Shown here: positions 52,437 through 62,550 of the stretch, in pieces
Layout of the letters: every line of letters begins with the position of its first letter
How positions within the stretch are numbered: the stretch's first letter is position 1
Source: Pythium myriotylum
Lineage: Eukaryota > Oomycota > Peronosporomycetes > Pythiales > Pythiaceae
NCBI GenBank assembly: GCA_023091665.1
Contig: JALJCQ010000012.1
Coordinates: 1,860,001 to 1,924,000, forward strand
Reading direction: 5' to 3'
DNA length: 64,000 bases
Notes under the pieces: generated by a model
Databases searched by the model: none
The model's input: only the letters and a program-made list of their open reading frames with translations
Told to the model about the DNA's origin: nothing
Program-made: the position numbers and the translations under genes

Positions 52437-53853
52437 CTTGGATCTTGAAGCGACGCGGTGTACCCACCTGTTTTACAGGCCGTCCCACTCTGGTACCCTA
52501 GTTACACTGTACGCCGTGAAAGCGTACCCCTCCTCCCTGCGTCATCGTTGTTGAGTGTGGAGGTGCCGCGGCCACGTGACAGGCCGGCGGCTTCAAGGAA
52601 CGCCGCTGCGCGAGGCGCTTGCGCTCTGCCCTCCCGCATGCCCCATGCGCCGATTGTTCCCGTGGCGGCGGCGGCGCCAGGTGGATCTTTGAAGGGGAAG
52701 GTTTGGCTCGAGATGTTCGAGAATTTGGACGGCGCCGGAGTCCAGTTCAGGTTGAATATGAGGAGCTCTTGCGACTGAAGGGAGGAGGGAGGAGGAGGAG
52801 GAGGGGAGGAGAAGGGCCCGAGATCCGGGTCTCGCGTGCTTGGCTTCGTATCTATGCCTTCCCTCTCCGCATCTCGGCTTGTTGCTGTAGCGATACGGTA
52901 CGAGCAGCTACCGTACCCATCCACTTGTCCTCCGTCGTCGAGCGCGGCTCTTGGCTCCCAAGCGTCAAAGAAATGGAGGGGGCGCTTCAGGATGGCCACA
53001 CTGGCGAGTAGACACGCGAGCGGAGCCGCTCGTTGGGCACCCGCGAGCAACGGGTGGCGGGACAGTCGCGCGAGTCGAGGCGCGCTCACTGGTGAGACCG
53101 ACGTCGAACGAGGGGCTGCACGAAGCACGGGAGGAGCGAGGCCCCATGGGATCGCTGGGCAGTCGCCAGGCACCACTCGAGTCGATCGCCGCCGCGAGCA
53201 GACGAGGAGAGGAGGAGCTCCGAGAGGAGGAGGAGGAGCTCATTGTGTAACCCCTGCCGGGCGAGTGGCGCAATCAGAGTCTCCGTATCGAACGGCCAAC
53301 CAGAAAGCCCTTAGAGAGGGTTCACAGAGCCAGGCGCGCCGCGTATCATAGTGAAAAATTACCGTTGGGGCAAAATCTGAGAATGATACAACCCGAGGCG
53401 TTTCCCTGCGTAATTTTCCACGCAGACTCGTAGTTTCTCAGTTGATTTCTCTCCCCTCGCTCGGTTCCCTGGTGCGAATCAACCCGTGGGGCCTTTCTGC
53501 TCCCCTCCGGTGCCAGTGATTGGCCGACTCGAGTCTGTGTGATCGGATGACGGGGGGAGTCAGCCCCGCCGGGTGAGCGGAGGAGGGGAGCGAGGGGGAG
53601 AGAGAACTGCGGCGCGCCGTCCGTCTGTCGGCGCTTGACGCGCTGTCCAACCTGCACTTGGAAAGCAGCAGAGAGCCGAGCACGCGAGTGGTGACGACTC
53701 CCGTGCCGATCCGATCCAGCGCCCTCGCGCCGCCCCGCGTCCGACTCCGACTCCGACTCCGAATCCCCTCCCCTCCTCCTCCGCCGCGGAGATCGTTCTC
53801 GACTTGATCCGGAGCGAGAACAGATCCCGACTCGAGATTACCGTAAATCCCCG
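52437..53853. other. Intergenic region with purine-rich GGA repeats
   Basis: About 1.4 kb between divergent genes. It contains GGA/GAG-rich runs near 52780-52815 and 53200-53245. The open frames are compositionally biased and overlap on both strands, with no domain. It should include the promoters of the palmitoyltransferase and PX genes. Confidence 0.45.
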
Positions 53854-54639
53854 ATGGTCCTGACCGACTTTTCCTTCCTCCGCGAACATGAGAACGTAGC
53901 GCTCGTGGCCGCCGAGAAGAAGCTCGCGCCGAGCCCCGTGGTCCACCTCACGATGGACCCGGCGGACGACGACTGGGCGTTCGAGTCCCCCGTGAAGCCC
54001 GAGATCCCGACCGCGACGGCCGTGGCGGTCGTGGTCCCGCCCGACAACGCGCGCTCGCTGTGTCTCCGTCAGACTGCACGCATCAAGAGCTACTCGGAGA
54101 GCGGCCCCGTGCTCGAGAAGATGGCCGCGCTGACCGTCCCGCGCGCTCGCAAGGCGCGTCCGTACTCGACCGGCGACATCGAAGACCTGCGCCGCGTCAG
54201 CATCTCGGGTTTCTCCAAGAACAAGAGCGGCACGTGGATGTTCAAGGTCGACGTCGGCCACGACGGACTCGACTCGTACGCTGTGCGCCGCCGCTTCTCG
54301 GACTTTCGCGAGCTCTACGACGGGCTCCAGGAGATCGTCCACGCGGACTCGCTGCCCGAGCTGCCGCACCACGGCCTCTACTCGGTCATGCAGCTCTTCT
54401 TCTCGCCCGAGCCGGCGCTGAGCCTGCGCGCTAAGAAACTCGAGGAGCTCCTGCAGTTCGTGAACAAGCACCCGATGCTGTCGACGTCGCTGCCGTTCAA
54501 AAAGTTTCTGGGCAAGAACCCGTCGAGCCCCGACGTGGGCTACGTGAGCCTGTCGTGCTACGAAGCGCCGACGTCGGACAGCTCGTTCCGCCTGTCTAGC
54601 ACTCGCGGCTACACGCGTTCTCGTCGTCAGTCGAGCTAG
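53854..54639 (+). CDS. PX-domain phosphoinositide-binding protein
   Basis: 261 residues, one exon. The PX domain occupies about residues 110-225: VSISGFSKNKSGTWMFKVDV, then YAVRRRFSDFRELYDGLQE with the Arg/Tyr pocket typical of PI3P binding, LPELPHHGL (the proline loop) and LEELLQFVNKHP to KFLG. No other domain; the N-terminal 100 residues are low complexity and the C-terminus is Ser/Arg-rich. It is probably recruited to endosomal membranes as an adaptor or sorting factor. The next gene encodes a kinase with a FYVE domain, the other main PI3P reader. Confidence 0.9.
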   Translation: MVLTDFSFLREHENVALVAAEKKLAPSPVVHLTMDPADDDWAFESPVKPEIPTATAVAVVVPPDNARSLCLRQTARIKSYSESGPVLEKMAALTVPRARKARPYSTGDIEDLRRVSISGFSKNKSGTWMFKVDVGHDGLDSYAVRRRFSDFRELYDGLQEIVHADSLPELPHHGLYSVMQLFFSPEPALSLRAKKLEELLQFVNKHPMLSTSLPFKKFLGKNPSSPDVGYVSLSCYEAPTSDSSFRLSSTRGYTRSRRQSS

Positions 54640-55520
54640 TGAGTGAAAAATTTGGGTGTCCCCTGGGCCGTGAGCGATCCGATCCGATCCGGCCCTCCCT
54701 CCCCGTTGTGACGAACAAGAGAGCGAGCTGAAGATGATGAAGAAAACGAACCCCCATTTGAGATGATGAACAACACAAGCGCAGTAGGTAGATTAGGTAG
54801 GTCGTAGTAGTAGTAGGCAAGTCTGCGCGCGCAAGCCCCCGTCTCCGATGCGTCGAGGAACTCACCATGGCGAGATAAGATCTCGCCCGCCCGACGCTCG
54901 CGCGGACGGAGACGCCGCGGCCTCGCGTGGATATTTAAGGGTAAGGTAGGCAGTATCGAGTAAGTAGGCAGGAAGTAGGCAACACTAGCAGTGGTGACAG
55001 TAGACGACGGAGGCCGAGTCCTCCGACAATACAAAGCTGCGCGTTCAACACGAAGAGACCCGAGCAGCCCAGCCCGTCCACGCCAGGATCGCGAGTGACT
55101 CTTTCCGTCCGGAGCGCGCCAGTCCGGTCTGCGAGTGGGACAGCAGACAGACGTCGGGCATCCTGTCGTCATTCGGGGTTCCATTCCGCACCCTCGGCTG
55201 CGAACACAAGGATGCGGTTGCGCGAAGGTCGCGCGAACGACATGCCAGGGGTTACGCGGACCCGTTACGTGGGATCGAGCGTACCCGCGAACTGTTCTTC
55301 TGCGAAGCCAGCCTTCAAGGAAGCCGAGCTGAACCGCGCGGCGCCTCCGCGATCGCGTGGCCGCTTCCTCCTCGCAGCGTGCAGATCCCGCGCGCCGCTC
55401 GCCGTCGACGAAACGCGCGCTTCGCGGCGGCGCAGTTTGCGATCTCCGCGGCCTCCGGACGCGGCCCCGAGCCCCGGTTACGATGCGGCGCCTCAGCTCG
55501 CGCGGTACGTTCGCCCGTCC
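54640..55520. other. Intergenic/5' leader region upstream of kinase gene
   Basis: It contains TAGGTAGG-type runs (54785-54820, 54945-54985) and a GC-rich part after 55080. The kinase frame stays open upstream to 55095, but the extra 142 residues are Arg/Ser/Ala-rich and do not look like protein domain sequence, so I place the start at 55521. Confidence 0.45.
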
Positions 55521-58238
55521 ATGTGGGGCGCGAGGAAACGGCACTCTGACGTCGTCTCGTTAGGCGGCAAGAACTTCTCGATGAAGAGCGAGGAAGACCT
55601 CGAGGAGCTCATGCAGACGCTCATCACGCAGATCCAGCTCAAGCTCAAGAACGAACTGCAGCTGCGCGAGATTTTCATCCCCAACTCCAAGGCCGAGGCC
55701 AAGTGTAACATCTTCGTCTCGCCCAACTACGCCTCGTGTCCCAAGCTCTGTGTCTTCATGCAGCCCGGGCAGGGCATGCAGCCGGGCATCTGGAGCCGCA
55801 CCATCCACCCGAAAACGGGCTTCCAGGGCTCCATGATCCCGTACCTCAAGACAGCCATCCAGGGCGGCTACGGTGTCGTGATTCTCAACCCAAGCACCAA
55901 CTACTGCATGGTGAACGGCCACCGTGCGAAAGTGCTGCACTCGTCGACGCCGGAGGACCACGTCGCGTACGTCTGGAAGAACTACATCATGCCGAACGCC
56001 GCCCAGGAGATCAGCTTCCTCGCGTTCGACAGCGCGGGAACGCTATTGAAAGGACTGCTGAGCAAACTCACCTCCAAGGATGAGCGACGAATTGGCGGCA
56101 TCGCGTTCATCGAATCAGCTCACTACGTGAGTTCGACCGACCCGCCGCAGGTGCGCGAACTGCTCATGGAGAAGGCCGTCAACTTCGAGGCCTCGAGCGA
56201 CCCCATGTTCAGCGTCATCCCGTCATCCAAAGCGCGTCTAGGCTGCGTGTCGCTATCGGTTGGCCGCATGGGTGGGGATGCCAACAACAGGGAGTGGACC
56301 GTTCACTCGGTACAGACTTCGGCGTTCGTGTTTCTGCAATCTATCGCAAACGGCATGGAAGAGGCTCTCGACGCCGTGCGTGCCACGTTCCCGAACAAGC
56401 TTGTTGTAACAGTGAACCGCGCACGACTAACCGGACAGCCATACAACAACCCATACGCCGTAATCATGTGTGTCGGGCACAAGAAGGAAACTGTCGGCAA
56501 CCATAAGCACACGATGGATCCCGAGTGGAACCAAACGTTCTCTTTCCCGGTGACCTCGAGCGAAGATGCTGTGACTGTTGTCGTGAAAGATCGCGTGTTC
56601 CCGATGCATTCCACGCTGGGTTTTGTGCGTGTACAGATGGGCGAAGTCGGGCTCAACCGAGCAGATCGGCGTTGGTTTTCGCTCCGTGACGAAAAGTCGA
56701 CGGGGAAGCACGGTAACGGGGAACTCGAGCTCACGCTGGAGTGGGTGCACGACACGTTCGTAGCTCGCTCTGACTCCTTCATCCGAGACAATGGTGGTAA
56801 CGGGACGCAGCTGCAGACGCCAGCGGCAACGCCCCACTCGACGCGCAACAATGGCTCCATGAATGCGAACTCGGATGTAAACAGTTGTTATCTGTGCAAG
56901 ACCGCATTCGTTCTCCACCGCCGTCGACACTGTCGCATGTGTTTACGCACCGTGTGTACTTCGTGTTCTGATCGACTCTTCCTACCAGGATTCAGTGAGG
57001 CAAAACGAGTGTGCTCGGGCTGTTGCGATCTTCAGATGATGCTACACAACAAGGTTCCGCGCGTTGGTGCAAACGGGGTTGCAGCAACTCCAACCAATGC
57101 AGGAGAAGGCGGCAACCGTATTCCGACGGATTCGAAGCTTGCTGAATACTCACAACGCATGGAGGCAATGCGGCAGCGAGAGCTCGCTAAGGAAGCCGAG
57201 AAAAAGCCCATGTCGATCGAAGACTTTGATCTTATGAAAGTCGTGGGTCGTGGTGCTTTTGGCAAGGTGTTGCTCGTGAGAAAGAAGGAAGGCAAGAATG
57301 CAGGCAGCATTTACGCTATGAAGATTCTCGTGAAGTCGCACATCATCAAAAACGACCAGGTCGAGAACACGAAGTCGGAGCAGCACATCCTGAAGGAAAT
57401 CAACCATCCATTCATCGTTCGGCTGCGATATGCGTTCCAGAATCCTGAAAAGCTCTATTTGATCATGGACTATTACCCTGGTGGCTCGATGTTCTACCAT
57501 CTGCGGAAGTCCAAGAGATTCACTGAAGAACGCACGCGGTTGTACATGGCTCAGCTCCTGACGGCACTCATGCACTTACACAGCAAGCAAATCGCTTATC
57601 GTGATCTTAAGCTTGAGAATATCCTGATGGATCCTCAGGGAAATATCGCTCTCACGGACTTCGGTCTGTCGAAGGAAGGCCAGGCTATCGAAGGTGCCAT
57701 CCGTGCATCACAGGCTGACTCTGGTATGAAGACGATCTGTGGTACTGCTGAGTACATGGCCCCTGAGCTGCTGCGCCACCAGCCCTACGGTAAGGTCGTC
57801 GACTGGTGGAGTTACGGCATCCTATTGTACGAGATGCTTACTGGCCGAACGCCTTTCGTGGACCGTAACCGTCGGCAAATGTTCAAGAACATTATGCAAG
57901 CTGAAGTGATCTATCCGCCTTACATCTCGCCCGTAGCTCGCTCATGCATCTCGAAGCTTTTGAATCGTGATCCAGCGCGTCGTCTCGGCGGTGGTCCAAA
58001 CGGCGGGCGCGACATTATGGCCCACCCATTTTTTGAGCCTATTGACTGGGACAAACTCATGCGAAAAGAGATCGAGCCGCCGTTTAAGCCCGAGGTTTCT
58101 AGTGTTGACGATATCACGAACGTACCAGAAATGTTCCAGAATATGGCTGCCGTCGATTCGCCTGTGAACAAGAAGAATGGCGAAGGGCACCACTTTGAAG
58201 ACTTTTCCTACCAGGAAGAGACCTACATGCGAGCGTAG
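55521..58238 (+). CDS. Arb2-C2-FYVE-AGC protein kinase
   Basis: 905 residues from the ATG at 55521 (MWGARKRHSDVVSLGG). Order: an Arb2/FAM172-like alpha/beta domain near 50-270 (CNIFVSPNY, GQGMQPGIWSRT, GGYGVVILNPS); a C2-like region near 293-410 (KLVVTVNRARLTGQP); a FYVE-type zinc finger near 455-505 (CYLCKTAF, RRRHCRMC, CSGCC, lacking the WxxD motif); and an AGC kinase near 569-830 with GRGAFGKV, YAMKIL, YRDLKLEN, DFG and the activation loop TICGTAEYMAPE. The C-terminal extension has the hydrophobic motif FEDFSY, a phosphorylation site in S6K/Akt-type kinases. It is expected to be a membrane-recruited signalling kinase. YRD replaces HRD in the catalytic loop, as in many AGC kinases. Confidence 0.93.
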   Translation: MWGARKRHSDVVSLGGKNFSMKSEEDLEELMQTLITQIQLKLKNELQLREIFIPNSKAEAKCNIFVSPNYASCPKLCVFMQPGQGMQPGIWSRTIHPKTGFQGSMIPYLKTAIQGGYGVVILNPSTNYCMVNGHRAKVLHSSTPEDHVAYVWKNYIMPNAAQEISFLAFDSAGTLLKGLLSKLTSKDERRIGGIAFIESAHYVSSTDPPQVRELLMEKAVNFEASSDPMFSVIPSSKARLGCVSLSVGRMGGDANNREWTVHSVQTSAFVFLQSIANGMEEALDAVRATFPNKLVVTVNRARLTGQPYNNPYAVIMCVGHKKETVGNHKHTMDPEWNQTFSFPVTSSEDAVTVVVKDRVFPMHSTLGFVRVQMGEVGLNRADRRWFSLRDEKSTGKHGNGELELTLEWVHDTFVARSDSFIRDNGGNGTQLQTPAATPHSTRNNGSMNANSDVNSCYLCKTAFVLHRRRHCRMCLRTVCTSCSDRLFLPGFSEAKRVCSGCCDLQMMLHNKVPRVGANGVAATPTNAGEGGNRIPTDSKLAEYSQRMEAMRQRELAKEAEKKPMSIEDFDLMKVVGRGAFGKVLLVRKKEGKNAGSIYAMKILVKSHIIKNDQVENTKSEQHILKEINHPFIVRLRYAFQNPEKLYLIMDYYPGGSMFYHLRKSKRFTEERTRLYMAQLLTALMHLHSKQIAYRDLKLENILMDPQGNIALTDFGLSKEGQAIEGAIRASQADSGMKTICGTAEYMAPELLRHQPYGKVVDWWSYGILLYEMLTGRTPFVDRNRRQMFKNIMQAEVIYPPYISPVARSCISKLLNRDPARRLGGGPNGGRDIMAHPFFEPIDWDKLMRKEIEPPFKPEVSSVDDITNVPEMFQNMAAVDSPVNKKNGEGHHFEDFSYQEETYMRA

Positions 58239-58392
58239 ATCCGGTCATATACATCTTCATCCATCAACTGACGAGCTATGTGACATTTATGCTGAATCTA
58301 CTCATATGTGCGTCAAGACCGTAAGCACCCTGAACCTCTTTTTAATGCGATTTCACAACTACTCGTTCACACTCCTCACAGCTTTCCAGGTC

Positions 58393-61300
58393 TTACTTTT
58401 TCTCGTGGTTGACGTAGCGCAGCGCAAGCAACGCAAGCACGCGGAAGAGTGCGACAAACCCGATGACCGCCGCGAAATTGGTCCAGATCTCATCGTGCTT
58501 CATTTTGAAGACGTTCTCCGCGAAAGCTTTGATCGTAATCGTGCCCAGTTCTACCGGCGTGTTCTTGAGCACCTTACACCCCAGCTGCGAGCCTCCGTAT
58601 CGCACTACCTCACCGGTCGTCGAGTTAAATACGGGGTTTACTTCGCAATCGCTGAACACTAGCGCGGTCAAAATGAAGAACGGATAACGCTGTGGGGTCG
58701 CGTAGTACATCCACTTGTATCCGCTCGGTAGCAGTGACGCCGGTGGGACAAAGCCCATGAACAAGAAAAAGATCGAGTTAAGGAGCACACCGATGATTGC
58801 TGCGACCTCGACTGTAGGCAGCAAGTATGCGAGCAGCTGACCAAAGTAGGTTTGCATCAGGACGAGCATCGAGACATTGATCCAATAGAGCACGCCTGTC
58901 GTGAAGCCTGGGAAGCCCACAGCAGGGAAAAACACAACCGTAAAGAGCAGTACGCTCACGAAGACGTACGGGATCTCGACAATTGTGGAAGCCAAGAAGA
59001 ACCAGAACGCGTTGTAGGTCTCGGCTGCTCGTTCGCGGTAGAACGCGTTCCGCTCTTCTACGGCGATCGGCAACACGCTGTTGAACGAGACGATGCCACT
59101 GAACAGCGACGTGAGAAAGACCATGCCCATTCCCGAGTTGATACCTTGGTACGTCTCGTACTCCGCACCGCCAAAAACAAGCCAGAAGAGGAGCGCCAAC
59201 GCGAGCGAGATCACGAAACGTGTGAGGTTGTACGAAGCCGTTCGCCAGTACAGACTGAACGACCGCTGGAGTAGGAAGCGGAACTGAGTCGCCGCAGTCG
59301 CAGCGCGTTTGGTCTCGAACTTGAGTTCGGGTGTATCCGGCGACGGCCGGAAGACGCCTTCTTTCTCGATCGCATCAGTCAGCAGCTTGAACTGTTCGCT
59401 GCTCTTGAAGTACTCGACGAAATCGACCTCCGCCGTCACTTCGTTGCTCACGCCGGCTCCGATGCACTCGAGCATCCACGTTGCAGGGTTGTATCCGGTC
59501 GGGAGAGGCTTCACACCTGGGATCGTCTCGAAGTAGTCGACGAGCGTGCGGCAGTTCGGTCCCAAGTCGCCGTAGTACACCGTCTCGCCGCCCTTCTTGA
59601 GCAGCAGCAGGCTGTCGAACACGTAAAACACTTCGGCCGACGGCTGGTGAATCGTGCATACGATAGTTCGTCCCGAGTCCGCCACCTTGCGCACTCCGTC
59701 CATGATGATCTTTGCCGACCGCGCGTCGAGGCCACTGGTCGGCTCGTCCAGGAAGATGACACTGGGCTGTGCGGCCAGTTCCACACCGATGGTCAGACGC
59801 TTTCGCTGCTCGATCGTGCTGCCACGCACGACGCGGTCCGCAATGTTCTCCATGTTCAGCAGTTCAAGACACTCGTTCACGGTGTCATACTTCTTCGCGT
59901 CGGACACGGTGCTACTCTGGCGAAGGAACGCGCTGAAAGTAAGTGCCTCTCGGAATGTTGCGCTCTCCAAGTGAACGTCAACTTGTTCGCAGTATCCCGT
60001 CGCCCGACGGATCGTGAGGTCCGATGCAGGGTACCCGTTCATCAAGATCGAGTCGCTGATCACACCTTCGCTCTTGCGTCCAGCAATCACGTCCATCAAC
60101 GTTGTCTTGCCTGCGCCAGACGCCCCCATTAGAGCTGTCACTGATCCCGGCAGTGCGTATCCAGTGATTCCCTTTAGAAGCTCGAGGCTCTGCTTTGGGT
60201 CTTGAGGGTCCGGCACGGAGTATCGAAGATCTTTGAAAGCCAACGTCACTGGCACGAAGTTCTTCTCACGCTGAACAACTAGTTCTGTGGCTAAGTCTGT
60301 TCCTTTCGGAGACTTAAGCAACGCGTAGTCCCCGTGTTTCTTATCGTGAAGCGGAGATACCTCCGTCGGTGGAATGTGACGCAGGGAGTCGTGGTTTTCT
60401 GGTGCTTCGAGTCGCTTGTACTCGTAGAGCAAGGTTGCGATGGTGAGAAAGCAGCACGCGGCTACGGCCAGGAAGGCCATTGCGTAGTAGATCCAGTATC
60501 GCTCCGATGGAATGTCGTAAAGCGAAAGGTAATACTCCCCCATGGTCTTACCTCCGGTTTGTTTGCAGTAGTCTTGTCCCTTGAAGATGCAAATATCATA
60601 TTCAGGGGCGCGGTATTGGTTAACTGCGACAGCTCGGACGCTCCAGGCTAGTGGATTGATCCAGTAAATCCAGATGAGATAGTCGGCGATCTGGCTTTTC
60701 AAGATCACAAACCCTGCGAAGAGGACGTAAACCAGCAACGTGACCAACCCGACTGGTTTGACAACGTGGAGGTTCGGAACCCATGCCGAGATCACCAAAA
60801 ACCATGCTGTAAAGCACAAGTTCGTCAGGAGCAGCAATACTTCAAAGTTGACGAAAGCAGTGAGCGAGTTGGCGAAGCCGCACATCCAGTACATCATCGA
60901 CCCGAACACTATCGTCTCGATAACTGCGAGTGGGATCTGGCTCACGTGGTACGAAACGACGTATGCGGACGTGCGGAAGAAGTTGGCACCTCGCTGTTTG
61001 TAAAAAATCTCGCGCATCATCATCATGGTTGGCAACGCCGAGTACTGGCCCAGTGTGAGGAACAACACGGCGGCGAACACCGTACCCATCACGACTTGCA
61101 CTTGGCGTGGGTCGAACTGATAGAACACTGACGAGTACAGGAGCCCCATTACTATCACCATGATCGCCCGGCCCATGAGGAAAGGTCTGTTGCGCAGCGT
61201 AATCGTCGCCTGCCTCTTGAAAAGCGTCGACAGATTCTCCTGGTAATTTTGCTGGAACCGTGGCATTGGGGTCATGTGATTTACCGCGTCTTCCAGCAGT

Positions 61301-62550
61301 TCGGAGTCAAACCGCTGGTTGAGGCTTTCAACTATTTGCCTGTACGTGTCGGACATTTTGTACAGCGCCCCGTACTCCACCGCGAGCCTCGGTATCTGCC
61401 TTTCGAAGCTCCTGGTCTCGTATTGCTGCTGTTGGGCCGTTCCGAGATCGATCAGAAAATCGGCGATGTCCCGATGAGCTGGTCGAGTTAACCCAAGGCC
61501 CTCAAAGTACGCCATGATATCTGCACGAGGGCCATAATAGAGAATGTGGCCCTCGTTCAGCAGAATAATATCGTCGAACAGGTCGAACAGCTCGGGGCCA
61601 GGTTGGAGCAGAGACATGACGACCGTCTTCTTGAACGTGTCAGCGATGCTACGCTGTGCCTTGACTATGTCATACGCTGCCGCGCTATCCAAGCCAGTGG
61701 AGATCTCGTCCATAAGCGTCACAAGCTTGAACCCAAACTCCATCTCGCCAATCGTAACTCGCTTCTTCTCACCTCCAGAAACCCCACGGGTGATGGCGTC
61801 GCCGATGATCGTGTCCTTGCAGTTCACCAGTCCGAGTTGGTGGAGAATAACCTGCGGATACTGCTCGAAGAGCGACGCGATCGCTCGCTCCGCCTCTGCG
61901 ATCTCCTCCGGAGTGCCATTCTTGAGCATCTCGGCCGTGTGGCGTGGAAGCCGCGAGCCCGAGAACTTGTGCGCGAACTCGAAGGTCTCCTGGACGGTGA
62001 GCGACCCGAAGTGTTTGTCGTGCTGCGTGACGTAGGCCACGAACTGCGCCAAGTGGTGGGTGAGCTCTCCCTGGGGCTTGCCGTTGTACGTGATCTCTCC
62101 CTGGACGTGGATTTGCTTGGTCACAGGGAAGCGGCCACTGAGCATCTTGAGCAGCGACGACTTGCCGGATCCGGGCTGGCCCAGCACGAGGGTCATGGTG
62201 CCTGGGCGCAGGACGCCGCTGATCTCATGGAGGATCTGCTTCTGGACGACGCTCTTCTTGGCGCGTAGACCGCGTAGCATCTTGAGGGCTTCGTTGGGCA
62301 GCGTCGGGAGGTGCTGCGTGGCCGCGTCGTCGTCCTTGACGCGGACAGTCGTGTCGGCGCTGATAGCGAGATCACGGAAGCGGATTTCCATCCGGGGCAT
62401 GGCGCGGCCCAGCGCCGTCTCCATGCGAGAGGCCACGTGTGAGTGGAGACTCTGCGGGCCGCCGCTCGTGAGCAGCGACAGCGCCGATTCAGCCTCAACG
62501 TCGTCCAGCACCACAACCTCGGCGTCCTCGTCTTTTGTTGCTCGTTGCAT
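58393..62550 (-). CDS. PDR-type full-size ABCG transporter (copy B)
   Basis: 1385 residues, single exon, start MQRATKDEDAEVVVLDDVEAE. Same (NBD-TMD)2 plan as copy A, with intact Walker A GQPGSGKSS and GASGAGKTT, signature VSGGEKKRVT, and Walker B VIFLDEPTSGLDARS. NBD1 end, TMD1 and the inter-domain linker differ clearly from copy A (for example LGTAQQQQYETRSFERQI), while the N-terminus/NBD1 and NBD2/TMD2 are nearly identical. It is a plasma-membrane exporter of lipophilic compounds. The first membrane half may give it a different substrate range from copy A. Confidence 0.96.
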   Translation of the reverse strand: MQRATKDEDAEVVVLDDVEAESALSLLTSGGPQSLHSHVASRMETALGRAMPRMEIRFRDLAISADTTVRVKDDDAATQHLPTLPNEALKMLRGLRAKKSVVQKQILHEISGVLRPGTMTLVLGQPGSGKSSLLKMLSGRFPVTKQIHVQGEITYNGKPQGELTHHLAQFVAYVTQHDKHFGSLTVQETFEFAHKFSGSRLPRHTAEMLKNGTPEEIAEAERAIASLFEQYPQVILHQLGLVNCKDTIIGDAITRGVSGGEKKRVTIGEMEFGFKLVTLMDEISTGLDSAAAYDIVKAQRSIADTFKKTVVMSLLQPGPELFDLFDDIILLNEGHILYYGPRADIMAYFEGLGLTRPAHRDIADFLIDLGTAQQQQYETRSFERQIPRLAVEYGALYKMSDTYRQIVESLNQRFDSELLEDAVNHMTPMPRFQQNYQENLSTLFKRQATITLRNRPFLMGRAIMVIVMGLLYSSVFYQFDPRQVQVVMGTVFAAVLFLTLGQYSALPTMMMMREIFYKQRGANFFRTSAYVVSYHVSQIPLAVIETIVFGSMMYWMCGFANSLTAFVNFEVLLLLTNLCFTAWFLVISAWVPNLHVVKPVGLVTLLVYVLFAGFVILKSQIADYLIWIYWINPLAWSVRAVAVNQYRAPEYDICIFKGQDYCKQTGGKTMGEYYLSLYDIPSERYWIYYAMAFLAVAACCFLTIATLLYEYKRLEAPENHDSLRHIPPTEVSPLHDKKHGDYALLKSPKGTDLATELVVQREKNFVPVTLAFKDLRYSVPDPQDPKQSLELLKGITGYALPGSVTALMGASGAGKTTLMDVIAGRKSEGVISDSILMNGYPASDLTIRRATGYCEQVDVHLESATFREALTFSAFLRQSSTVSDAKKYDTVNECLELLNMENIADRVVRGSTIEQRKRLTIGVELAAQPSVIFLDEPTSGLDARSAKIIMDGVRKVADSGRTIVCTIHQPSAEVFYVFDSLLLLKKGGETVYYGDLGPNCRTLVDYFETIPGVKPLPTGYNPATWMLECIGAGVSNEVTAEVDFVEYFKSSEQFKLLTDAIEKEGVFRPSPDTPELKFETKRAATAATQFRFLLQRSFSLYWRTASYNLTRFVISLALALLFWLVFGGAEYETYQGINSGMGMVFLTSLFSGIVSFNSVLPIAVEERNAFYRERAAETYNAFWFFLASTIVEIPYVFVSVLLFTVVFFPAVGFPGFTTGVLYWINVSMLVLMQTYFGQLLAYLLPTVEVAAIIGVLLNSIFFLFMGFVPPASLLPSGYKWMYYATPQRYPFFILTALVFSDCEVNPVFNSTTGEVVRYGGSQLGCKVLKNTPVELGTITIKAFAENVFKMKHDEIWTNFAAVIGFVALFRVLALLALRYVNHEKK
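58784..60200. repeat. Near-identical tract 2 of inverted PDR pair (copy B)
   Basis: Reverse-complement partner of 39820-41236. The differences I saw are scattered single bases, one of which gives Asp for Gly after the EGVIS motif. Confidence 0.85.
61796..62487. repeat. Near-identical tract 1 of inverted PDR pair (copy B)
   Basis: Reverse-complement partner of 37533-38224. Identity stops abruptly within the codons for ITRGVSGG, where several silent changes appear at once. Confidence 0.85.

Noticed and set aside
52502..53176. 224-codon minus-strand frame between the palmitoyltransferase and PX genes
   Set aside because: Low-complexity Pro/Ser/Ala composition over GGA repeats; no domain, and a competing frame on the other strand.
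55095..55520. In-frame upstream extension of the FYVE kinase
   Set aside because: 142 Arg/Ser/Ala-rich residues with no domain; the ATG at 55521 is the more natural start, although an N-terminal extension cannot be fully excluded.
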